Source of the DNA: Pollenia angustigena
Lineage: Eukaryota > Arthropoda > Insecta > Diptera > Polleniidae
Length of the DNA: 64,000 nucleotides
NCBI GenBank assembly: GCA_930367215.1
Contig: OV884059.1
Coordinates: 235,475,803 to 235,539,802, forward strand
Direction of reading: 5' to 3'
In this document: positions 55,664 to 64,000 of the stretch, piece by piece
Position numbering within the stretch: position 1 is the first letter of the stretch
Layout of the letters: every line of letters begins with the position of its first letter
Translations under genes and position numbers: made by a program
Notes under the pieces: generated by a model
The model's input: only the letters and a program-made list of their open reading frames with translations
Database searches by the model: none
What the model was told of the DNA's origin: nothing

Positions 55664-56035
55664 ATAAAGTTTTTATTTATTATAAACTATTGAGACACTG
55701 AGGTTTAAATTGAATATGCTTCTTTTTTATACCTGAAAAACATTAAAACAATTTATTGCTTACAATCTTCATTGACTACCATTTCTACAGAAGTGGCACA
55801 TAAAAACTTTTCGATACTATCGATAGTATCGATAGTTTTTGAGCTAACTATCGATTGGGCCGACTATCGATAGTTTTGCAGCTCTATTTGACGATTTATC
55901 AAGTTTAAACGCTTTTTGGGTAAAAAATTATTGACGATTAGGGGATTTATACAATTTTTCAAATGTCAGATTTTGTATTCCTATTCGAATATTGTTTTTC
56001 GGTTAAAAATTTTAGACTTCTTAAATACTCTTGAT

Positions 56036-57288
56036 TAGAATGAAAGATTATCAATAACAATTTTAATTGATTTTCATGTTGTAAAATTCCTTTCTTCATA
56101 AAAATAATTTAATAAAAATTAAATTTCATGAACTTAAGCCTAATTAAAAATATTAAAAATTTGGATTAAAAACCATAAATAGATCAACAAAATAACCACA
56201 ATACTAAATATTGTTAAAGCTAAGGCACGAGCTCTGTGTGTACATTTGTCCTTCAAGTTGTGCTGAAAAAGGTCAACAGAAAAGAGAAAGACAAAGTGAA
56301 AAAAAAAACAAAAAAAATGTACTTGGACTTCAAGAAAAATTCTTGACGAAAGTACGAAAAAACATGTAAAAATCAATTAAAATGGATAATCATTCAGGAA
56401 AAGCAAATTTCGATCTACCAAATGTTAAAATACAATTTGGTTTAAGGATTGATGTTTGACTAGTGACGTCAGCAGTCGTCGATGGCTGCGAGTGTAAGAC
56501 GGCAAATCCATCTGAGGAGATCGAGTGGTTGCGATCGAAACATGTCATGGTAACCTGCCGGTCAGGGTTCGAGCCCGAGCCTCGTCAAGAATGAAAGATT
56601 ATCAATAACAATTTTAATTGATTTTCATGTTGTAAAATTCCTTTCTTCATAAAAATAATTTAATAAAAATTAAATTTCATGAACTTAAGCCTAATTAAAA
56701 ATATTAAAAATTTGGATTAAAAACCATAAATAGTTCAACAAAATAACCACAATACTAAATATTGTTAAAGCTAAGGCACGAGCTCTATGTGTACATTTGT
56801 CCTTCAAGTTGTGCTGAAAAAGGTCAACAGAAAAGAGAAAGACAAAGTGAAAAAAAAAAACAAAAAAAATGTACTTGGACTTCAAGAAAAATTCTTGACT
56901 AAAGTACGAAAAAACAGAAGTAAAGGAAAAAAACATGTAAAAATCAATTAAAATGGATAATCATTCAGGAAAAGCAAATTTCGATCTACCAAATGTTAAA
57001 ATACAATTTGGTTTAAGGATTGATGTTTGACTAGTGACGTCAGCAGTCGTCGATGGCTGCGAGTGTAAGACGGCAAATCCATCTGAGGAGATCGAGTGGT
57101 TGCGATCGAAACATGTCATGGTAACCTGCCGGCCAGGGTTCGAGCCCGAGCCACGTCAAGAATGAAAGATTATCAATAACAATTTTAATTGATTTTCATG
57201 TTGTAAAATTCCTTTCTTCATAAAAATAATTTAATAAAAATTAAATTTCATGAACTTAAGCCTAATTAAAAATATTAAAAATTTGTAT
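56036..57288 (+). repeat. Second cluster of the tRNA-like satellite, ~2.2 copies
   Basis: Starts with GAATGAAAGATTATC, just downstream of the tRNA-like part, and ends in ATTAAAAATTTG. Unit marks GTAAGACGG at 56494 and 57065 give a period of 571. These units differ from the 17-21 kb array at shared positions (for example AATTGATTTTC and TTTGGATTAAAAACC), so they form another subfamily. The first unit lacks an internal GAAGTAAAGGAAA segment. The B box GGTTCGAGCCC is intact in both. Confidence 0.92.
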
Positions 57289-60260
57289 TATTATAATCTT
57301 TATCAAAACAGATATCTGCATTAAAATTGGATGCGGTTTAAACCTATATTAAATTATTGACGGACAATCAGAAAGTTTAATGCTTTTTTTTTAGCAATTT
57401 TAAATAGCTAAATGATTTTCAGGAGGGCAATTTATATTGAAGCCATCCCAAAATTCTGCAGAGTTATTTCTGATGTTGAAAAACATAAATTTCAATACAG
57501 CGGTGCAATTTGTTTTACCGTTTACAGTGAATTTCAGAAGGCTGCTAAAATGGGATCTAAGGTAAATTATGGACCGTAAATCACAAAATTGCATAACATT
57601 TTTTCTGGTCATATGAAGCTAAGCTAGAAATTTACCGCAATACCTATATCTGCTGCGGTTTTAGGCGTATTTAATTATTTTACCAGAGTGGGCTTTATAT
57701 GGGGCCTACGGTAAATTATTGACCGATCTTCACGAAATTTCACAGTGTCAATCTAGTTCTATAAAACTGTGACGTACCAATTTCTATTATGAAAGCATTG
57801 TTAATTGCTGTTTTAGGCATACTAAACTGCTTTCCGGAAGTAGGGTTTATATGGGGCCAAGGGTAAATTATGGATCGTTCTTCACAAAATTTTATAGTCT
57901 TATTTCTTGTTCAATGAAACTGTGATGTAATAAATTTTGTTATCACAGCATTATTTTTTACGTTTTTAGGCGCACTAAGCTGTTTTCCGGGAGTAGGGTT
58001 TATATAGGGCCTAGGGTAAACTATGAACTGATCTTCACGAAATTTCACGGTCTTATTTCTAGTCCACATGGTGGTTCCACATTTTGATTCATAGCTCTGA
58101 TCCTACTGAACCTATTTTGCTGGATTTCAATCCCAAACTTCTTAGGATAACTACAAGCAATTTGACACCAAGTTTGTTTATTTCTTTTGAGTTTTTCGAA
58201 AGTGAGCGTGTGTTCAACAGACGGACAGACAGACGGAATGACTAAATCGACTTTATAACTACAAGCAATTTCAGACAATGTGTGTTCATTTCTTTTGAGC
58301 TTTTCGAAAGTGAGCGTGTTTTCTCAGACAGACAGACAGACATACAGACAGACGCACATTGCTAAATCGACTTAGAATTACTCAAGGACCCAGAATATAT
58401 ATATACTTTATGGGGTCTGAGATGAATAATAAACAAGTGAGAGTGCTATATTCGGCTGTGCCGAATCTTTTATACCCTCCACCGACACTTCGAATGTTTT
58501 AGGAGTAATATCTGTATGATGTCTATTTATTATTATAATCTTTGTTAAAACAGGCATCTGCATTAAAATTTGTTGCGGTTTATACCTATATAAAATTATT
58601 GACCGACAATCAGAATCCATTTTAAAAAGCTTGAGTAGAACATCAGTTTAAGCTGAACTTAAATGATTTTCAGGAGAACAAATTATATAAAAGCCATGGT
58701 AAGCTATGAACCAATCATCCCAAATTCTGCAGAACGATTTCTGGTATTAAAAAACATAAATTTCAATACAGCGGTGCAATTAGTTTAAGCGTTTGCAGTG
58801 AATTTCAGAAGGCTGCTAAAATGGAATCTAAGGTAAATTATGGACCGTTTATCACAAAATTGCATAACATTTTTTCTGGCCATATGAAGCTAAACTGGAA
58901 GAAAGTTTACCGCGTATTTAATTATTTTACCACAGTGGTCTTTAAATGAGGCCTATGGTAAATTATGCACCGACCTTCACCAAATTTCACAGTGTCATTT
59001 CTAGTTCTATAAAACTGTGATGTACCAAATTTTGTTATGATAGCATTATTTTTTACGTTTTTAGGCGTACTAAGCTGTTTTCCGGGAGTAAGGTTTATAT
59101 GGGGACTAGGGTAAATTATGAACTCATCTTCACGGTCTTATTTCTAGTCCTATAAAACTTTTATGTTCCAAATTTTGTTATGATAGCATTATGTTTTACG
59201 GATTTATGTGTACTAAACAGTTTTCCGGAAGTAGGGTTTATATGGAACCTAGGGCAAAATTATGGACCGATCTTCACGAAATTACATAGTTGTATTTCTG
59301 GTCCTATAAAACTTTGATGTACCAAATTTTGTTATGATAGCGTCATTTTTTACGGTTTTAGGCGTACTTAACTGTTTTCCGGAATTAGGGTTTATATGGG
59401 GCCTAGGGTATATTATGGACCGATCTTCACGAAATTTCACAGTCTTTTTCCTAGTTCTATAAAACTTTGATTTACCACATTTTGTTATGATAGGTTTATT
59501 TGTTACGGTTTCATGCGTACTAAACTGTTCTCCGGAAGTAAGGTTTATATGGGGCCTAGGGTAAATTATGGACCGATCTTCACGAAACTTCACAGTATCA
59601 TTTGTAGTCCTATAAAACTGTGACGAGCCAAATTGTGTTATGATAACAGTATAAATTATGGTCTTAGGCGTACTTAACTGTTTTCCGGGAGTCGGGTTTA
59701 TATGGGGCCCAGGGTAAATTATGGACCGATCTTCACGAAATTTTACAGCGTTATTTCCAGTTGATTAAGACGAATTCTTGCAAAATCTTATGTCATTCTG
59801 TGCATTAAACCACCATTTATGTTAGTTTTTGTAACAAAATTATCAATTTTCCTTAGGTGGTGGTTCCACATTTTGATTCATAGCTCTGGTCCTACTAAAC
59901 GGATTTTGCTGAATTTCAATCCCAAACTGCCTAGGATAACTACAAGCAATTTGACACCCAGTTGATTTAGTTCTTTTGAGTTTTTCGAAAGTGAGCGTGT
60001 TTTCAACAGACGGACAGACGGACAGACAGACGGACATGGCTAAATCGACTTAGAATTACTCAAGGACCCAGAATATATATACTTTATGGGGTCTGAGATG
60101 AATAATAAAAAAGTTTCACACGGAATGACATACTTAATATACCCTCTTCACAACTAATTGTGGTGGAGGGTATAAAAAGTTTCACACGGAATGACAAACT
60201 TAGTTTACCCTCTTCACAACTCATTGCGGTGGAGGGTATAAAAACAACAACAACAAGGGA
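57289..60260 (+). repeat. ~150-bp tandem flanked by (GACR)n dispersed repeats
   Basis: Degenerate units with GTTTATATGGGGCCTAGGG, TAAATTATGGACCGATCTTC, CACGAAATTTCACAG and TTTTTACGGTTTTAGGCGTA recur at about 57690, 57835, 57980, 58935, 59080, 59224, 59377, 59531 and 59682, spaced 144-154 bp. Two copies of a module follow the repeats (58070-58490 and 59860-60240). It carries GTGAGCGTG, a GACAGACAGACGG run, AATCGACTTAGAATTACTC, AATATATATACTTTATGGGG and GGTGGAGGGTATAAAA. Such microsatellite-bearing modules are widespread in Diptera (compare mini-me-type elements). No protein is encoded. Confidence 0.75.
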
Positions 60261-61461
60261 TTTTTGAGTAAAATTAGAAGCAGTCGTGGTTCCAGTTTTA
60301 TTTATTAAAACACCAAGAACTAAAAAAACAAAATTGAAGAAATCAAACAACGTCATAAACATTTTTAATTGTGGTCGACGAATGTACAGATATTTCAAAT
60401 AAACCTGGCTAAGAAGGATTGTTTGTAACTTTTCAAAAATATGGTTGAAGTCTACTGATATAGGCATGCTAAACCACCAACAGAATAAAACTTTTTTTTA
60501 ATAAAATTGGGAGAATAAGTATTTCAAATAATAAATTTAGCAAATTCCTATAATTTTTAAAACCAAAGTTCGTCAAAAATGCTAAGTCATAACTAGGTAT
60601 TTCGTTGGTTTCTTTCCTTTGTAAATGGTTTTGTTTTTATTAAAATTAACTTTTTATTTCAAAACTTAGGTATATAATTTTGTATTTTTTATTCGAATTA
60701 AAACTGGTTGTTTTTTCAATGCTTAACCGAAAATCGGGGTTTTTAAAATAGCAACTATTCGGAATATTCGAAAACCGATTCTTGAAAAAAGTCGGATAAT
60801 CGATCTCCCCAGTTAACACATGCCCACTATTATGTACCTATTTTTTCTATGGCAATTTGCCTTTTGTACTAATTCTTGAAATTAGTAACCGGCTATGGCT
60901 AGGTATTACATAGATACTGCAAAAAAAAATAAATATATAAAATAATTTATGTATCGACTTTAATTTAATTTAGCGCTTTGATTAAAAATATTTGTCAAAG
61001 CTGTGATTTAGAGCGTTTGGAAGAGGGTAATAGTGAGTTTTAATAATTCAAGTTGACAACGCTGATGGTAAAAGTGCATGTACTGTTGTTCCCAGTTTAA
61101 TTACTTTTTCTCCTCTCGGCAACAGAGTTGCAGCAAAAAAAAATTTTTTATATTTAACGGACACTATCATGGTACAATAATAAAATAACTCTAGTTCTAC
61201 AATAAGGCACAAACAACATTTATTTATTTGGTAGAAACCTAGACAAATTACTTGCAAAAAAACTGGTGTAGGATGGATTGTCAGTTCAAAATAGAACAAG
61301 TGGAACCACCACCTTAAAATGTTGTTAATTTTGTTACAAAAACTAATAACAATAATTAATAGGTCCCATATAAGGCACACACCTGAAATATATTTACTGT
61401 CGGTAGAGGGTATCAAAGATTCGGCATAGCCGAATACACCACTCTTAGCCCTCTTTCACTT
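60261..61461. other. No gene seen
   Basis: AT-rich sequence. Only a short stretch at 61395-61445 (GGTAGAGGGTATCAAAGATTCGGC) is recognisable, as a fragment of the dispersed module at 58440-58490. The minus frames here have no domain. Confidence 0.45.
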
Positions 61462-61643
61462 TCGGCAAGTTACTTGCCGACAACAACAAAGTCTGTAAAC
61501 ATTTTTTTGAAATTTGTTTTTTCCAAGGTATATTTACACGTTCCTTTTATAGAGCAGCATGTATACACTCCCAAATGAGTCTACCTTGTGTACCTTGGTT
61601 TTTTCCTTACAGACTTTGTTGTTGTCGGCAAGTAACTTGCCGA
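61462..61643. mobile_element. Inverted-repeat MITE just upstream of the second ZAD gene
   Basis: The arms TCGGCAAGTTACTTGCCGACAACAACAAAGTCTGTAA (61462-61498) and the complement (61607-61643) are perfect or nearly so. Each arm contains the palindrome GGCAAGTTACTTGCC. The loop holds a short relative of the 44058 element (CCAAGGTATATTTACAC ... GTGTACCTTGG). It ends about 225 bp before the gene's ATG. Confidence 0.7.
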
Positions 61644-61868
61644 TTGTGACTTGTTTATAAATAAAATCGTAAAAGAATAACCGGTTTTTTAATCTATACT
61701 TTTTGATAGCCGGTTTTAAAAAAAGTCGAAAAGTAGTCATGCGTAGTCATGCACTAAATTTAATTTGTAAACAAACATAAAGTCCATATTTTTTTAATTC
61801 GGGAAAATATACAAACATATTTAAAATGATATATACCCTTTTCCACCTAAAGTGAAGGGTATAAAAAT

Positions 61869-62282
61869 ATGCAGAAGCTATCGTATGAGACGATGCAAAA
61901 CTTTTGCCGAACCTGTCTGAAGGCTATAACGCACTTAGAGAAATATAAAATATCTTTACTAAATGTACAAAAAAGGCTTTGGCTTGAAGATGCTTCCTTA
62001 GATAATCCATTGTCTGATGACACATATCCAAATAGTATTTGCCAGTCCTGCAAAAATAAACTGAAAGAATTTTTAGAATTTCATGCTATGTGCAAACAGT
62101 CTAAACAAACTATATACAGATTATTACCAAAAAATAATGAAAATAAAACGCACGGGAACCTTAGCAAATATAAGTGTAGAAATGATAATTCGGAAGTATA
62201 TGGAAATGATTTTGCTTTAAACTTTGTAACAAATGACGGAAACAAGGCGAAACCTAATGCTGATTTAAATGTCATAGATGAG
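61869..62282 (+). CDS. Second ZAD zinc-finger gene, exon 1 (ZAD domain)
   Basis: ATG 61869 opens a 138-codon exon. The ZAD domain covers residues about 11-90: FCRTC near the start and ICQSC about 45 residues later, followed by KNKLKEFLEFHAMC. A charged linker follows. The exon ends ATGAG with donor GTAGAA at 62283, phase 0. Downstream an acceptor ttttttttAG at 62346-62347 joins the C2H2 exon in the same phase. The 65-bp intron has typical fly size. The ATG comes right after a GGGTATAAAAAT word in dispersed-repeat-like sequence, so the real promoter and 5' UTR are unclear. The protein would be a nuclear dimerising transcription factor. Confidence 0.82.
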
Positions 62283-62347
62283 GTAGAAAAAAAATATTTA
62301 TTGTGATTATTATATTCATATTTCGCTACATAGACAAATTTTTTTAG

Positions 62348-63267
62348 CCTTTAATATGCGGGGCTTCTCTTAATATAAATCATTCAAGAGATACTTCACT
62401 AAAAATTAAAAAAAAAACTAGTAATTGTCCAGAGAATAACAGTAAATATCGTGAGTCAGGTATGCTGAAAAGCAGTTTCGTTGACATCGCTGAAAGTGAG
62501 GACGTTAACACAGATTCTAAAAGGAATATTTGCAGGGAAGATTACACAAGTGAAACTATAAAGAATATAAAATATGATAATATAGACCCGCCAAAAACAG
62601 AATCCATTATTTCTAAATCACAGGCGGCAAGGAAAAAGTATACATATTTATTTCGTTGCGACCTATGCAAGTACCGCAGCGTTAGCCAGCAAACTTTAGA
62701 CATTCATATGCGTACACATTATGGCTTGAAACCATATCAGTGCCCCAAGTGTGATGAGTCTTTCAACAAATCTACGGTTATGCTTAAGCACCTTAAGGAA
62801 AAACACAAAGAAAAAGAGTTAATTATCATCTGCGAACATGAGGAATGTCACAAACAGTTCAACAGTAGCCGGAACTATAAGGATCACTATCGTCAAAATC
62901 ACACATTTAAACTGCCAAATCAAAAGAAAGAGAAATCAACAACAAAAACTCCGCAAAGACACATTTGCGAAGAATGTGGCAAAATTTTTACAAAATCACA
63001 AACTTTTAAAGAACACCAATACACCCATGGACCCAAAGAACTCTATCCATTTCAATGTGACGAATGTGAAAAGGCCTTTGTAAAACAAAGAACATTCAAT
63101 GAACACAAGTTAAGACATGCAGGAATTAAAAATTTCGAATGCCTCGTTTGTAAAGCTAAGAAAACTACGAAAAAAGAATTAAGATCACACATGAACAGCC
63201 ACACTAGAGAACGGCAGTATCCTTGTCCAAATTGTTCAAAGGTTTTTTACAGATCTAGCAACCGTCG
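62348..63267 (+). CDS. Second ZAD zinc-finger gene, exon 2, cut by Transib
   Basis: Opens at 62348 directly after the acceptor, with a linker of about 95 residues. C2H2 fingers follow: FRCDLC, YQCPKC, ICEHEEC (longer Cys spacing), HICEEC, FQCDEC and FECLVC (divergent middle). A seventh, YPCPNCSKVFYRSSN, is interrupted at 63267 before its histidines. The Transib at 63268 supplies 17 foreign residues and a stop at 63317-63319. Any fingers beyond the insertion lie outside the window. The truncated protein keeps ZAD and six fingers. The gene is therefore disrupted in this haplotype, very recently judging from the element. Confidence 0.82.
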
Positions 63268-64000
63268 CACAGTAGCGCCCGTAGAGCAAACGAGGTTGCA
63301 AAAATCAAAATTTTCATGAGCACCGACGAAGTTTTGAATAAACTCATGTTATAGGAAACTTTTCAACGATTTCAAATCTGCCACTCTTAATAATATCACA
63401 TTTTTAGTTTAGAAGATATAGCCGTTCAAAGTTGACCGACTTTCGGTTTTCAAAAAAACACACAATTTTTAGTAAATTTGTTGCGATTTCAGGTGTAATA
63501 TCACGAAAAATAGGTAACGAATCGCCTTATTTTTTGTTTGTATTGATTGATGCATTTATTAAATGTGTAATGATAAAAAAAAAATGAACTGTTTGCTTTG
63601 TGTTTCTCCTGGTAAATCACTATTTAAAAACTATCCGTTTTTTCACTATTTTTCAACTTTGACGGAAAATAACAAAAATCTATATTTTTCTATATTTGCC
63701 ATATTTGCAAAATCTGTTCTTTGATTATTTCTTTACATAATTCAAAAATTTTATCTGCCCGTACGTGCCCGTTTGGCTTCTAGAGGTAAAAAAGGTTAAA
63801 AAGACATGGTTGCAGAAATTGTATGACAGTAGTTTGATCTAAAATCTAAAAAAACTACTCATTGAAATTAGCAGGTACGTACCTCACTTAAACAATACTT
63901 TGGCGTACAAATGGTCAAGAACAATATTGACTACAGGTAGGCACAAATCTTATTTGGACACGTGCATAATATCAAAATTGCATTATTCAGCCTAATTCCA
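63268..64000 (+). mobile_element. Second copy of the intact-type Transib, running off the window
   Basis: Starts CACAGTAGCGCCCG right after CGTCG (63263-63267), the expected 5-bp target copy. The first ~470 bp look identical to 38588-39055. It then contains about 86 bp (63745-63836) that are missing from the first copy, and resumes matching to the window end. The transposase would lie beyond 64000. It inserted in a zinc-finger exon. Confidence 0.92.

Larger units (their letters stand above)
35939..55886. mobile_element. Outer hAT element of a 20-kb nest, TSD TTTGACGA
   Basis: Both ends carry TAGAGCTGCAAAAC (complement at the right end) and are flanked by identical octamers TTTGACGA at 35931-35938 and 55887-55894. 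Next to each terminus are clustered ACTATCGATAGT palindromes. Everything between, including the BEL retrotransposon, lies inside this element. After subtracting the BEL copy (36727-54531) about 2.1 kb of hAT sequence is left, without a transposase. The insertion is in the immediate upstream region of the double-ZAD gene. Confidence 0.88.

Noticed and set aside
61857..61868. TATA box of the second ZAD gene
   Set aside because: GGGTATAAAAAT is directly before the ATG, too close to act as a TATA box for this start, and is part of a dispersed-repeat-like sequence.

Overview
The window looks like AT-rich, repeat-dense nuclear DNA of a higher (cyclorrhaphan, probably calyptrate) fly. Three things point that way: two genes of the ZAD/C2H2 zinc-finger class expanded in insects, Diptera-type transposons (LOA and CR1-like LINEs, BEL/Pao, hAT, Transib, mariner, PIF-like and pogo-like MITEs), and (GACR)n-bearing dispersed repeats like those of dipteran intergenic DNA. 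I cannot name the species. There is no bacterial or organellar signal.

Host genes. (1) A minus-strand gene, 35772 down to 12290. Exon 1 (34702-35772) encodes two ZAD domains and an acidic linker. Exon 2 (12290-13297) encodes eight C2H2 fingers. The splice sites match in phase and are separated by a 21.4-kb intron full of repeats. (2) A plus-strand gene, ZAD exon 61869-62282, 65-bp intron, then a C2H2 exon from 62348, cut inside its seventh finger at 63267 by a Transib element that runs off the window.

Layout. 1-10.3 kb: a possible large inverted-repeat element holding a complete non-autonomous hAT (740-2892) that splits a small reading frame, remnants of an unidentified gene (3791-4473), and a decayed CR1-like LINE (5181-10003) with a TA-flanked MITE. 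10.3-34.7 kb: 3' side and giant intron of gene 1, with hAT relics, a 564-bp satellite array of about 8.5 nearly identical copies (16973-21760) carrying a tRNA-like pol III promoter, an LOA-type LINE (23.1-28.7 kb), a pogo-like MITE and a nested hAT relic. 35.9-55.9 kb: a 20-kb Russian doll immediately upstream of gene 1. A hAT (35939-55886, TSD TTTGACGA) contains a BEL/Pao retrotransposon (LTRs 36727-36968 and 54292-54531). The BEL contains a hAT (37488-42551), inside which is another hAT (37929-42444), inside which is an apparently intact Transib (38588-41852) with a full transposase ORF. The same BEL also holds a hAT with a mariner relic, a foldback element carrying inverted minisatellites, a PIF-like MITE, and a second, divergent Transib inserted exactly in the reverse-transcriptase catalytic motif. 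56-60.3 kb: a second copy of the tRNA-like satellite, then a 153-bp tandem repeat flanked by (GACR)n repeats.

Most striking. Both Transib families end in a heptamer, a 22-23 bp spacer and a nonamer-like A-rich block, resembling the V(D)J recombination signal; one heptamer is exactly CACAGTG. The long Transib ORF, and a stretch of about 460 bp that looks identical in the second copy, suggest recent or current activity. Target duplications were read directly from the sequence for most nested elements, so the insertion order can be reconstructed. The two host genes and the transposase ORF are the only clearly intact or near-intact coding units; all other coding sequence is decayed mobile-element DNA.
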